Source: a virus. Taken from it: a stretch of 35,304 bases of DNA. The stretch is taken from the IMG/VR virus record IMGVR_UViG_3300030328_003703, positions 1-35,304 of that record. One strand, written 5' to 3'. The position numbers and the translations under genes were made by a program. Numbering within the stretch: the stretch's first letter is position 1; every line of letters starts with the position of its first letter. Below are positions 8,491-18,212 of this stretch, piece by piece. The notes beneath the pieces were generated by a model, which did not search any database, was not told the DNA's origin, and saw only the letters and a program-made list of their open reading frames with translations.

Positions 8491-8705
8491 CAGAATGAAC
8501 CTCCATCTATTAATCCAGCAGCTAGGGTTCCTTCAATAAATACATTATCCTGATATGTAGCAATTCCACTAACATTTAAAGTAGTAACAGAACCAATTCC
8601 ACCAATAACATTAAAACTTGTTTCTATAATATTAGATGGACCAACATTACTGGCAATAACCTTTACGGCATTTTGTTGTCCAACCCTAACTTTGATATCT
8701 GCCAT
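8490..8705 (-). CDS. Small fibre-like virion protein, unknown function
   Basis: A 71-aa protein. The N-terminal half (MADIKVRVGQQNAVKVIAS) is a short beta-strand region. The second half, SVTTLNVSGIATYQDNVFIE then GTLAAGLIDGG, is the same style of repeat that builds the shaft of the 1369-aa fibre, here as a single unit. It is coupled by one-base overlaps to the genes on both sides. It occupies the place just before gp13 where T4 has wac (fibritin, neck whiskers). A neck-associated or fibre-cap role is possible, but this is inference from position and composition only. Confidence 0.8.
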   Translation of the reverse strand: MADIKVRVGQQNAVKVIASNVGPSNIIETSFNVIGGIGSVTTLNVSGIATYQDNVFIEGTLAAGLIDGGSF

Positions 8706-9040
8706 TATCTAGTTACTCCTTCTCTAACAAGAACATTACCTTCAACCACAGTTGTTTTAACTCCTCCTGTTGAAGTGATTACAACATCATAAACATGTCT
8801 ACCAGGTGTTAATAATGCAGTTTCAGTATCCGTTAAGTCTAATTTAATTATCCCTGCAGGATCAGCAATCACAGCAGCAAAATCCGTCTTAGATGAACTA
8901 CTAGCATGTTTTCTTATCTGAGCACTTACTGAATAACCCGTCAAATTCATTACTGAAAAAGTATCAGCTGATTCTAATGTAAATGTTTGTGAAAAAGTAG
9001 TTCCCGTATTAATTACAAGATTACTAACATATACGGCCAT
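8705..9040 (-). CDS. Small beta-sandwich-like virion protein (BppU-N-like), function unknown
   Basis: 111 aa, first gene of the third late unit. The pattern NTGTTFSQTFTLES (11-24), then NLTGYSVSAQIRKH, then a strand pair closing with HVYDVVITSTGG and GNVLVREGVTR resembles small all-beta phage proteins of the BppU N-terminal type, which sit on baseplates or receptor-binding complexes. This likeness is by eye and distant. It follows an exact late promoter (9068-9075) by 27 nt. It lies in the T4 gp12/wac slot between the DUF4815 protein and gp13, so a tail or neck accessory role is likely. Confidence 0.8.
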   Translation of the reverse strand: MAVYVSNLVINTGTTFSQTFTLESADTFSVMNLTGYSVSAQIRKHASSSSKTDFAAVIADPAGIIKLDLTDTETALLTPGRHVYDVVITSTGGVKTTVVEGNVLVREGVTR

Positions 9041-9067
9041 CTATTTTGATATAAAATCCCTACTTGT

Positions 9068-9075
9068 TATTTATA
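9068..9075 (-). promoter_or_regulatory. T4-type late promoter box
   Basis: The minus strand reads TATAAATA exactly, the T4 late promoter consensus (recognised by gp55 in T4). It lies in the 42-bp gap between the 67-aa gene and the 111-aa gene, 27 nt before the ATG at 9040. It would drive the 111-aa gene through gp16 and probably the fibre block. Confidence 0.82.
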
Positions 9076-9082
9076 TTGTATT

Positions 9083-9286
9083 TCAATCCGTACTTTTTTC
9101 TAATACTTTTTTAAGAAGTGCTTTTAACTCATCAATCTCAGATTTCATCCGTTTCAACTCATTTTTTTCATTTTTAATAGAAGAAATGCTCTTCAATCTA
9201 TTAGAATATTCAACATTATCAGAATTTATAATAGCACCAGATTTTTCATCTCGATATAAATGAGAATATCCATCTACTTTTATCAT
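9083..9286 (-). CDS. Small conserved-type coiled-coil protein
   Basis: 67 aa. The N-terminus has YSHLYRDEKSGAIINSDNVE, resembling a small protein seen in many T4-like marine phages (recollection, not searched). Residues about 38-64 (NEKNELKRMKSEIDELKALL, then KKVLEK) are a strong heptad coiled coil. Its ATG overlaps the stop of the 2433-aa gene (ATGA), so expression is coupled. A structural adaptor or oligomerisation role is plausible; no catalytic motif is present. Confidence 0.8.
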   Translation of the reverse strand: MIKVDGYSHLYRDEKSGAIINSDNVEYSNRLKSISSIKNEKNELKRMKSEIDELKALLKKVLEKSTD

Positions 9287-12200
9287 TTTAATGCAATAGT
9301 ACGAATATCTTTAATTCTCACTGGATATGCTTGATTAGTTCCAGACATTACAATTTTAATTTGATAACCAACAAATTCTCCTATATTATCCACAGTAAAT
9401 TGATAATCTAAGAACTGATTGTCCAAACTAGCAGGAACAAAAGCATCTGGTTTACCATCATTATTAGTAACATCTATCACATCATCACCAAAACCATCTC
9501 CAGTTGTATCATTAAGATTATCATAACCAGGGAATAATTCAAACTCTTGTGGGATTTCATCCGAATCTGGCCTCTTTATAGAATAAAGAACTCTAAAATC
9601 TGATGATGCATCCCTATATGCGGATAATAATACTTTTAAACCATCTGCAGGTTTATTTAATGTTACTGGAGGTGAAATATAGATAGAACTATGTGGATCA
9701 ACAGCATTTCTAGAATTTACTCTATTATCTGTAATATAATTAGATACTGGATTATTTAATCTATTACTTCTGAATTCAGTACTAGAACTGTCAAGGTAGA
9801 TTAATGGAGATACACTTTCATTAGTTGTTGTTAATAATATTCCTGTAGTAAGAGACTTATTTCTTCCAATATTATTCAAATACTCAATTTCATTAACTTT
9901 AGAACATATAAGTCTTACGCTATTTAATTTATTTGGTTGATTTAACTGAACAGGTTCAAATCCTTGATCTACAAATGAAATTTCATTACCACCAACACTA
10001 GTACCACTGACAGTTCTAATAGATGCTGATGCAGAAGTTACATCCGATGGTGTAAATATATCATAAATCGGTGCTATTGTATCATATAGTATATTTCTAG
10101 TTGCGGTTGCCTTTGAACCTCCAACAGAAGATTCGCTAATATTGAAAGATAACTCTGGTTGTGTTCCAGTAGAACTTCTATCTTTAATAATAGTTCCTGT
10201 AGCTCCTTTATCAATTTCAATACCATAACTATCCAAATCTATACCATTCGTTGATATAGTATGTGTCTTATTAATTCTTAATAAAGAAACTCCATTAAGT
10301 TCATATTTTTCTACAGTAGCAGTAGCACTATGTAATTTATTAGTATTAATTTCGGATGTACTATTTACACCTCTTCCAAGATTAAATAATATATTCCCAT
10401 CCTTAACTTCCTTATAACTAATAATTTCATTTTCAATTAGTACATATCCTGGATTAGTGGCACTAACAGGAAGTCCTTCAAAAGTAGAGAAATTTTCACC
10501 TGAGTCAACCGTAAGAGATGAGGCCTCATCCGCATCTAAAGCATTTGAAAGTTTAGTTGTATCTACATCACTCGCAACACCCTTAATAATTACTTTATTA
10601 TTAGATGCATACATTCCATGATCTAACTCATCATTTATTTTAAAATATTCTCCAGAATTAACTCCACCATCAGGAACTAAATCAGTAGTTAAATTTATAC
10701 TAGTAGAAGTGGGTGTTGTTGCACCATCTGCAATAAATTTAAGAATTTCACCTGATTTAAATCCATTAGAACCTGCACTTCCATGTATATCATCCAAATA
10801 TAATGTATCAACGCCTTCAACATTACCTATTGAAAATTCAGCACCTCTACCAACATCTCCATCAGTATCAGCAGTAATGATACCAACCCTGTCTCCCATA
10901 GTATATCCATGTCCTACATTGGTACCACTTACATCTACTCCAGTAATTAATCCTTCAGAATTTGAACTAATATTTAATTTCAAATCTCTACCCTGCCCAA
11001 CAATATTATAAACACCAACAGGTCCATAACTTGACATATTTGCTTTATAATTAAATCCACTTGATGCAATACTTACATTTCCACTTATTACAGAAGAACC
11101 AGTACCAACAATAACACCTGTTACATCATCATTACCATGTCCTATAACAGTTCTTCCTCTAGAATATGAGGAAATTCCAGTATTATCATAAACAGTATTA
11201 ATTCCAATATAACCTTTCTTAGAAAATGTAATAATAGGATTAGTATTAAGTTCAGTTACATATCCATTACTTTTATCTAATGTAGGATTAGCAAAGAAAG
11301 CTGTTCCTGGAGTAGTTGAAAATTTAGCTTTATATAATCTAAATTTTAGATCTTCCGCTTGACTTTCAGTCCAAGTAGAACCATTTTGAGATTTAAATAA
11401 ACTACCTAAAGCCCATTGCTGACTATATAAAACCTGTTGATCCCTGGGAAGTTCTTGTGTTGCAATTGTTGGCATCTTATATTCTGCTATAAAAACTTCA
11501 TACTCAATGCTTGATGGAGCAAGAAGAACAATTGCATACTCTTTTCCAGGTGATAAGTATATTGGTTCTGGAAATTCAAAATTAGTTGCAACGTCAGCTG
11601 TAATAGAAGTTGTAATTTCTTCAGGGGTTTTAGTTGAGGATTTTCCAATACGAAGTGTAGTAGGCCTTCCTAACTCCACAGTACGAATTTCACATCTTAC
11701 TGGAGCATTTTTATTAGATTTAAGTGCAAAAAATACATCTACTGAAGTAATAAAAACACCATGATCATCCGCATCCAATTCAAAATTTGGATCTGGAGCC
11801 TCTACAAGACCACCAACACTAAAGGTTTGTGCTAAAGGATCAACACCAAATACACAACCTTTATTACCTTTTGTTGTATTTGTTGTTGTATTGGTTGTTT
11901 GTAGTTGCCATTCTTCCCATGTACCAACTGATTCATATGGAGTTGATGCTGAAGAAATTGATTCTGAATTTTTTACATTAGGTGAATTAATAGGGCTGCT
12001 TGATAATTTATAATTTTTCTTACCAGTCTCTATTCTAATACTTGGTGGTGGAGTAGTTAATGGATCTTTTAAGAAAAAGCATCCTTGCAAATTACCATTA
12101 ATATCAGTAATTAATCTTAAATCTTTTACATAAGCAACTGCTCCCGATTCATGTCCAATTAATTTTGTACCTTTTTCAACATATCCACTATATAAACCCT

Positions 12201-15200
12201 GTTCTTCACTTGCCAATGAACAAGTATCAATATTTAATACTTTAGAAGAAGTTGTATAGTTAGCCTGTAAAGTTTCTTCAGGAAAATATGGATTATTTGA
12301 ATAAGTTCTGGAAGGATTATTATAATCTCCTTGTTTATGATCTGATTTAGCTAATCTAAAACTAATAATCTCTACACCATTTATATCATCACTATAACCA
12401 GTAACAGTTTCACCCGTCTTAAATTCATTTAATGATGAATCTGAACCATAATTTGATAAAGAAATATCAGGAGATATTTCTAATAATTTTGGAATATAAT
12501 GTACATCATCATTACCATCAAGGAATTGATAATGCAATTCATTAGCTCTTAAACCTTCAGCATTAAATCGCACATTCCTGGATCTCATCCATTCCTCAGC
12601 TCCACTATTAACAACTACATCCTCACTAACACTACTAAATTTCTTTTTCTTTTTCTTATTACTACCCCAACCAAAACCACTCTTTTTCTTTTTATTAACT
12701 GTTTTATTAATTTCTATATCTTCTAATCTAATTGTTCTTACCCAAGTATCACTATCTGGAGTTAAAACAACATCTCCCACATATTCTGCAACATTAAATG
12801 GATTAATATTTTGTTGTTTTGTTGCATAAGTTTGCTCAATCCAAGGAACTGGATCATACTTCAACGTAACCACATTACCTGTCTTTTTGACATTATTATC
12901 CAATAAATCATAATTTGAATCTAAATTTAATTTACTATCAACTATTTCTGCATCTGGCAAAAGTTGATTTGTTATACTATTTCTAGAAACAATAGGTCTT
13001 ATTTCATGAATATCTGTATCAACTGCTATTGATGATGAACCATCTATCAATTCATCTGTATTAAAATTGTCAACAAAAAAACCACTTTTAAATCTATTTC
13101 TACCATTTGCATCCTGAATTGTTAAAGATTGAGTATTTGTTTCTAATAAAGATAAGGTAGTTACTCTTTCTAATTCATCAAGTCTATCTTCAAGTACTCC
13201 AATATCTCTCATAGTATATCTTCTATTATCAACTAAAAGAAGTTCAGCATCTCTAGGATCATAAAGATAAGGTGGCAAAATAATATTTGCTAATTTCATA
13301 AGATTATTAGCACTTACCGGTTCTAATGGTGTACGAGATGATTGTCCTTTCTCTACTGATACAATACCATACTGACTCAAATAAACAGAATCTATTCTTC
13401 CTAGATAATACTCATATCCTAAATTTGTTGATTCATTAGGAGCTAATAAGTATTTGGGAGAATTCTCAAAATTTCTTTCAGCAAAATCGAATGGAGATCT
13501 ACTTGCTGAATTAAAATCAGATACTCTAGGTCTAAAATCAAGAGTATCTGTTGCTCTTATTTCAGAATCACCAATTAGAGGTATATCTTTATTATATCTT
13601 TCTTTATCATAACTTAATACCGTAAACGCATCTCCTGTATCATCAGAAGGTACTGTATACTTATCAAATATTACCATCAACTGTTTAGAAGGTATTGATA
13701 AATTATTTTTTCTAACTAATCTAGAATAATCATAATATTCATCTCTTTGTCCTCCATCTAAGGTATAGAATCTTGAAATATCGTTATAATTACCAATTTG
13801 TATACTTTCAATACTACTAACTATTTGTGATTCTTCAAATAAAACATTTTCAGAAGTAATTAATTTTTTATCATTTAAATATACAATTCCTAAAGAATTA
13901 GCACCTCCAGATGAAGGAGATGAACCATTATTTGTAATTATTCTTGCAATGGCATTAGAACTTTCACCTCTAATAGTTTCACCTATAATAGCATTAGTTC
14001 CTACACTAGCAGTTGAAGTAAATGTAATAGTATCTAATGTTGGTGCAGAAGAATTTTTTGATTCATAAACTGCTAAAACTTTAACTACATCAGGAACATT
14101 TAATGAAATATGTTCATCTTGAACTCTTAATCCATATGCCATATTATTATACGTTAATCCATCTTGTAATGAATTTCCAGAAGTAGTTCCAGATTCTGGA
14201 TTTCGAGATCTAGTTATATTAAGTATTTGACTTTTCTCGTAATTTTTTCTTTTACTTTGAATACCTTGTTTAGTTGCTGTTATATTAATAGCAGAATTGG
14301 CACCATTAGTTAATCCTGTAAAAGTTATTGTAGAATTACCACTACTTCTAACCATACTATCATAAGTTACGTTACCAATTCCAGTAGTTGCCCCATAAAA
14401 AATTGAATATCTTCCAGATTGATATGCCTCAAAAAATGCACTAGAAATACCAACATCATTCCCATCTTTAATATCAGAAAGACTAACACTAACGTTATTG
14501 CTACCAATAGTTTTACCTGTTATTTGAGTTGTTATTGGAAGTATTGAATTTGAAAGATCAACAGAAGAAATATTAGGATCTGGTAATTTTACATATAATC
14601 CATCTCTTTTTGTTATTGTGGGAATTCCCATTTCAATATTATAGGTACCATCTCCTCCAATTGCTGCCTGATATACACCACTAACATCACCAACATGAGC
14701 AGCAATATATAATGTTTGAGCATCAGAACTAATAGCAATTACTTTATTAAAAGTTTCATCCCCACTACCAGTTTGATATCTAATAATAGTACCAACTGGT
14801 ACTTTACCAAATGCTCTTCCTGGACTTACCAATGTCCCTGCAGATTGATTAATCGTTCCTGTAGTTATCCTATTTGGTAATGGAAATGGTTCTAAGAAGG
14901 AATCTGCTTTAAAATCTTGTGCATGATCTGATGAAGAACTAGCAGATTGTTTTATTGATCTAACATCTCTAGCACCATATGCAACAATTGCTGTAATAGT
15001 TCTTTTACCAAATGAAGGATTCTTAGCACCATTAAAAGATACCTCTTCTCCTCTCATGAAAGAACCTGATGTCTGTCTTAATGTAATATTAGTTGAAGAA
15101 CGAGATACGATATATCCAGTAGCACCACTACGCAATCCCTTTACATATGTTGTATTGGGTACGTCTGCAACAGCTACTGCTTGTGTTAAAGTTAAGACTG

Positions 15201-16584
15201 TATAAGTTTGTATATCATAAAGATGTACATTCCATTTTGAAGATGCTAAAACCTCAGAAGCACCTGTTAAATGTATTGAATATAATCTTGCATCTCCTAT
15301 TTGTGTTCCAGTAGAACCTAATGAATCATATAATTCAATCGTATTTCTTAATTGAGGTTGTCCACTAACATTATTAACCTTTAAAATATTACCCATAGTA
15401 AAATCAATGTTTGTTACAGGTATTTTTCCAATATCTCTAGGTTTTTCAACATCTATGACATTATTCATATTATCATGAATTGAAACATCATAACCATTTA
15501 CATAAGCTTTACCAGGTGAAACTGTTACACACATCAAATCATCTGAAGGAGTATTTCCCTGATGTGTATTTTGATTACTATAATATATTCCATTACTATC
15601 TAATCTATCATTTAATGAATTATTAACAGTTACATCAAATTCAGTAACTGCATAATCTCCAGATTCGTCTTGAGTTCTACCAGCTATCCAATTTCTATCT
15701 ATCTTTTCAAATGTAGGATTTATAAATTTTTTAACTTCTCCATTAACTATTCTCATTATCTCCACAAAATCTGTATCATTCGTGTCTGATAATATTTTTT
15801 TTGTAAGAGTTAATCCAATCTTAAGTCTATCAGCACCAGGAGCAGCATAATTTGAAAATCCCTTAGCATTATCATATAATGTACCATCATCCTTTGCACG
15901 AATAACAGATTCATCAATTTTTAATCCTACCCTATAAGATGGAGTATTGGTATAATGATCTAAAATTATTGTCTGTTTATCAACATTAACAAAATTTCCT
16001 CTAATATAATAAACACCATCATCAACAGAAGCAGATGAACCTATTGCAGTAGCATTTGAAGATATAAGAGTTGCAAAAATAGATCCAGTAGATATTGTTG
16101 TAGTTCCATAAATTATATTTTCATCAGATAATAAAGATTCTCCATCTAGAAAAGTAACCCTAGTAAAATCTACAGTACTAGCAGCAATATATTTAACATA
16201 TATGGTTATATCTTCAACCTTATTCCCATCAGGTAGAGCAACAGATTCTACAGTTGCAGTTATACCAGAAGTTTGTCCCTTTATAGTTTTTCCAATAAGT
16301 TGAGTAACATATAAAGAAATATCAACACCAAATTGAGAAGAATTAAGTCTTACTGAATTATATTTGCCTTGATAACTAGGAGCTCCATTATCAACAACAG
16401 AACCCTCTTTTAGACCTGAACCACCACCAAAAGTTTCTACTTGATTTTGTAGAATAGACTGTAAAGTAGTTAATTCTCTGGCCTGAACTGGAAATCCTGG
16501 TTTAAAAAGAACTTTATGAAAATTCTTAGATTTATCAAAATCGTCATAATAAGGACTGATATTTAAATTCTTTTTCTGTGCCAT
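9283..16584 (-). CDS. Giant DUF4815-type baseplate/tail structural protein
   Basis: 2433 aa. The N-terminus (NISPYYDDFDKSKNFHKVLF, then KPGFPVQARELTTLQSILQN, residues about 8-48) is the DUF4815 signature found in tail-associated proteins of T4-like cyanophages. Around residues 1325-1370 there is a second conserved-looking stretch, EEWMRSRNVRFNAEGLRANE, followed by LHYQFLDG. Between these, about 1294-1315, sits an odd Lys-rich linker with runs of four and six Lys around GFGWG. The last third is Gly/Ser/Thr beta repeats, ending in a C-terminal domain with VDNIGEFVGYQIKIVMSG and YPVRIKDIR. By position between gp8 and the neck genes it fills the T4 gp9-gp12 slot (baseplate pins and tail-fibre sockets). 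That role is inferred by synteny, not homology. Confidence 0.85.
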   Translation of the reverse strand: MAQKKNLNISPYYDDFDKSKNFHKVLFKPGFPVQARELTTLQSILQNQVETFGGGSGLKEGSVVDNGAPSYQGKYNSVRLNSSQFGVDISLYVTQLIGKTIKGQTSGITATVESVALPDGNKVEDITIYVKYIAASTVDFTRVTFLDGESLLSDENIIYGTTTISTGSIFATLISSNATAIGSSASVDDGVYYIRGNFVNVDKQTIILDHYTNTPSYRVGLKIDESVIRAKDDGTLYDNAKGFSNYAAPGADRLKIGLTLTKKILSDTNDTDFVEIMRIVNGEVKKFINPTFEKIDRNWIAGRTQDESGDYAVTEFDVTVNNSLNDRLDSNGIYYSNQNTHQGNTPSDDLMCVTVSPGKAYVNGYDVSIHDNMNNVIDVEKPRDIGKIPVTNIDFTMGNILKVNNVSGQPQLRNTIELYDSLGSTGTQIGDARLYSIHLTGASEVLASSKWNVHLYDIQTYTVLTLTQAVAVADVPNTTYVKGLRSGATGYIVSRSSTNITLRQTSGSFMRGEEVSFNGAKNPSFGKRTITAIVAYGARDVRSIKQSASSSSDHAQDFKADSFLEPFPLPNRITTGTINQSAGTLVSPGRAFGKVPVGTIIRYQTGSGDETFNKVIAISSDAQTLYIAAHVGDVSGVYQAAIGGDGTYNIEMGIPTITKRDGLYVKLPDPNISSVDLSNSILPITTQITGKTIGSNNVSVSLSDIKDGNDVGISSAFFEAYQSGRYSIFYGATTGIGNVTYDSMVRSSGNSTITFTGLTNGANSAINITATKQGIQSKRKNYEKSQILNITRSRNPESGTTSGNSLQDGLTYNNMAYGLRVQDEHISLNVPDVVKVLAVYESKNSSAPTLDTITFTSTASVGTNAIIGETIRGESSNAIARIITNNGSSPSSGGANSLGIVYLNDKKLITSENVLFEESQIVSSIESIQIGNYNDISRFYTLDGGQRDEYYDYSRLVRKNNLSIPSKQLMVIFDKYTVPSDDTGDAFTVLSYDKERYNKDIPLIGDSEIRATDTLDFRPRVSDFNSASRSPFDFAERNFENSPKYLLAPNESTNLGYEYYLGRIDSVYLSQYGIVSVEKGQSSRTPLEPVSANNLMKLANIILPPYLYDPRDAELLLVDNRRYTMRDIGVLEDRLDELERVTTLSLLETNTQSLTIQDANGRNRFKSGFFVDNFNTDELIDGSSSIAVDTDIHEIRPIVSRNSITNQLLPDAEIVDSKLNLDSNYDLLDNNVKKTGNVVTLKYDPVPWIEQTYATKQQNINPFNVAEYVGDVVLTPDSDTWVRTIRLEDIEINKTVNKKKKSGFGWGSNKKKKKKFSSVSEDVVVNSGAEEWMRSRNVRFNAEGLRANELHYQFLDGNDDVHYIPKLLEISPDISLSNYGSDSSLNEFKTGETVTGYSDDINGVEIISFRLAKSDHKQGDYNNPSRTYSNNPYFPEETLQANYTTSSKVLNIDTCSLASEEQGLYSGYVEKGTKLIGHESGAVAYVKDLRLITDINGNLQGCFFLKDPLTTPPPSIRIETGKKNYKLSSSPINSPNVKNSESISSASTPYESVGTWEEWQLQTTNTTTNTTKGNKGCVFGVDPLAQTFSVGGLVEAPDPNFELDADDHGVFITSVDVFFALKSNKNAPVRCEIRTVELGRPTTLRIGKSSTKTPEEITTSITADVATNFEFPEPIYLSPGKEYAIVLLAPSSIEYEVFIAEYKMPTIATQELPRDQQVLYSQQWALGSLFKSQNGSTWTESQAEDLKFRLYKAKFSTTPGTAFFANPTLDKSNGYVTELNTNPIITFSKKGYIGINTVYDNTGISSYSRGRTVIGHGNDDVTGVIVGTGSSVISGNVSIASSGFNYKANMSSYGPVGVYNIVGQGRDLKLNISSNSEGLITGVDVSGTNVGHGYTMGDRVGIITADTDGDVGRGAEFSIGNVEGVDTLYLDDIHGSAGSNGFKSGEILKFIADGATTPTSTSINLTTDLVPDGGVNSGEYFKINDELDHGMYASNNKVIIKGVASDVDTTKLSNALDADEASSLTVDSGENFSTFEGLPVSATNPGYVLIENEIISYKEVKDGNILFNLGRGVNSTSEINTNKLHSATATVEKYELNGVSLLRINKTHTISTNGIDLDSYGIEIDKGATGTIIKDRSSTGTQPELSFNISESSVGGSKATATRNILYDTIAPIYDIFTPSDVTSASASIRTVSGTSVGGNEISFVDQGFEPVQLNQPNKLNSVRLICSKVNEIEYLNNIGRNKSLTTGILLTTTNESVSPLIYLDSSSTEFRSNRLNNPVSNYITDNRVNSRNAVDPHSSIYISPPVTLNKPADGLKVLLSAYRDASSDFRVLYSIKRPDSDEIPQEFELFPGYDNLNDTTGDGFGDDVIDVTNNDGKPDAFVPASLDNQFLDYQFTVDNIGEFVGYQIKIVMSGTNQAYPVRIKDIRTIALK

Positions 16585-16590
16585 GTGTCT

Positions 16591-18180
16591 TTAAAATTCC
16601 AGAATAATTTTAACGTCTTCTTTTTGTTTACTGTCTCGTGTCACTATTTTTCGATTATCGATATAAATTATGTCACCAGTATTTCTATTTATCTCTGGAT
16701 TTGCAAGACCATTTGTAAAATTGACTCCCAAATCTATTTGTTTTGATGCAATTGTTGTTGTAATTCCACTAAAATTAGAATCGACAGGTTCTTCAACTCC
16801 AGCACTATATGAAAATACAATTTTTTGACTACTAGATTCAAAAGGTAATACATTACCAACAGTACTCAATCCAACATAATCTGTATGGGTTCCATCAGAA
16901 TTAAAATATAAACTTCTATCTTGATAATATTTTAACACTTTAGTTTCATCATCATACGATGACACATATCCTTTTGCAACTCCAAACTCTTGTGATTGTG
17001 ATATAGTAGAACCTATAGATGGTAATGAAGTAAAAGTAGGTGCAAATTTAATTGAATATACTGAAGAATATTGACTTCCTGTAAAAAGTGTATTTAAATC
17101 AGAAAATGTAGATGGATTTTTTATAATACCAACTTGAGAAAATTTTGTATTTGTTGGAAAATCTTTAGTAGAATCATCAAATCTTGCATAAACTAAAACT
17201 CTATCAGCACCCAATTCTTTATAGATGTCATAACCATGACCTCTAGAAGGAGGAATGATTGGAATTAATTTTGCAGGTCTGTTTGTAGTATCTTCTGCAA
17301 AACTTTCAGGTCTAATACCAGCAAAATCAATTAGTCCATAAGTATATCCGCTACCACCTGAAATAACAGTAACATCACTAATTACTCCATTTTCAGCGAA
17401 ATCAATAGATACCTTAGCACCACTTCCATCACCAATTATTGGAACATTTGTTCGTGTACCAGAAAGTCCATCATTATAACCATAACCACCATCTTCAATA
17501 TATACTTGTTTAATCTGGTTAAAGTTTATAGTAGAATCACCAGCCTCTCTTACATTTTGAATCTGAGTATCTGTAGATGTTTCCCAATCATTAGGTACAA
17601 CAATATACTCAGTTGAATCAAATTTAATAACATCACTAGGTGATATTGAAAAAAGATATTTCCAAATATATCCATCTCCACTATTTCCTGCAGCACTCGG
17701 TTCTAAATCCGTAAAAGTTGGTTCATCTTTAGAGGTACCACCTTTAGCAGTAGTAGAATTTGCAGTACCATATCCACCATTATCTAAACAAATATAAACA
17801 TTAAAATCACTATTAATAACAAAATATTGTGCATCATATAATCTAGTGGTTGATGAATTAGGTGTTAAATTAGTAGGACTATAATCATGCCTATACATAT
17901 CATAACGATTATTAGCAACCCATTGAACTTTAGGAACAACTCTTCTAATATTTTTACTGTTAATTTTTTTACCAAATAATGAAGTATCTCTATAATGAGA
18001 TTCATATTGATAATTATCAGTTGGATTTGATGGCCAAGATGAATATCTACCAAATCCACTTGCAGAACTAGGATTGGAAAGTCCTAAGAATACATAGTAG
18101 GAATTATTAGTATCGAGTACAGAATCTACAAAATTACCCGCATTTGATATTCTAAATTGATCTGTTACTACAGCAGACAT
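16591..18180 (-). CDS. 8: Baseplate wedge protein gp8
   Basis: 529 aa against 334 in T4. Conserved points in T4 order: N-terminal TDQFRISNAGNFVDSV (6-21); RRVVPKVQWVANNRYDMY (79-96), matching T4 AVIPRRDW...RYPD; GDGYIWKYLFSI (168-179), matching GDGYVWEYLFEI; TEYIVVPNDW (190-199), matching NEYIVVPWP; and the end GDIIYIDNRKIV...EDVKIILEF, matching GEMIYMENR...EEINILFTF. gp8 is a dimer in each baseplate wedge, bound to gp7 and gp10 in T4. Some of the extra length lies in an insert with GGYGY (231) and GGSGY (275), the same motif as in gp14. An exact late box sits 17 nt upstream of the ATG; no clear Shine-Dalgarno sequence is seen. Confidence 0.93.
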   Translation of the reverse strand: MSAVVTDQFRISNAGNFVDSVLDTNNSYYVFLGLSNPSSASGFGRYSSWPSNPTDNYQYESHYRDTSLFGKKINSKNIRRVVPKVQWVANNRYDMYRHDYSPTNLTPNSSTTRLYDAQYFVINSDFNVYICLDNGGYGTANSTTAKGGTSKDEPTFTDLEPSAAGNSGDGYIWKYLFSISPSDVIKFDSTEYIVVPNDWETSTDTQIQNVREAGDSTINFNQIKQVYIEDGGYGYNDGLSGTRTNVPIIGDGSGAKVSIDFAENGVISDVTVISGGSGYTYGLIDFAGIRPESFAEDTTNRPAKLIPIIPPSRGHGYDIYKELGADRVLVYARFDDSTKDFPTNTKFSQVGIIKNPSTFSDLNTLFTGSQYSSVYSIKFAPTFTSLPSIGSTISQSQEFGVAKGYVSSYDDETKVLKYYQDRSLYFNSDGTHTDYVGLSTVGNVLPFESSSQKIVFSYSAGVEEPVDSNFSGITTTIASKQIDLGVNFTNGLANPEINRNTGDIIYIDNRKIVTRDSKQKEDVKIILEF

Positions 18181-18197
18181 ATTAATAGTTTTTTAGA

Positions 18198-18205
18198 TAT
18201 TTATA
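18198..18205 (-). promoter_or_regulatory. T4-type late promoter box
   Basis: The minus strand reads TATAAATA exactly, between the stop of the giant gp7-related gene (18213) and the gp8 start (18180), with 17 nt from box to ATG. It would start the gp8/DUF4815/67-aa unit. No terminator hairpin is visible in this short gap, so read-through from upstream is likely as well. Confidence 0.83.
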
Positions 18206-18212
18206 ACATTAA

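Noticed and set aside
12640-12705. Programmed frameshift at the Lys run
   Set aside because: The zero frame stays open for over 1000 codons beyond it and no alternative product or stimulatory hairpin is evident.
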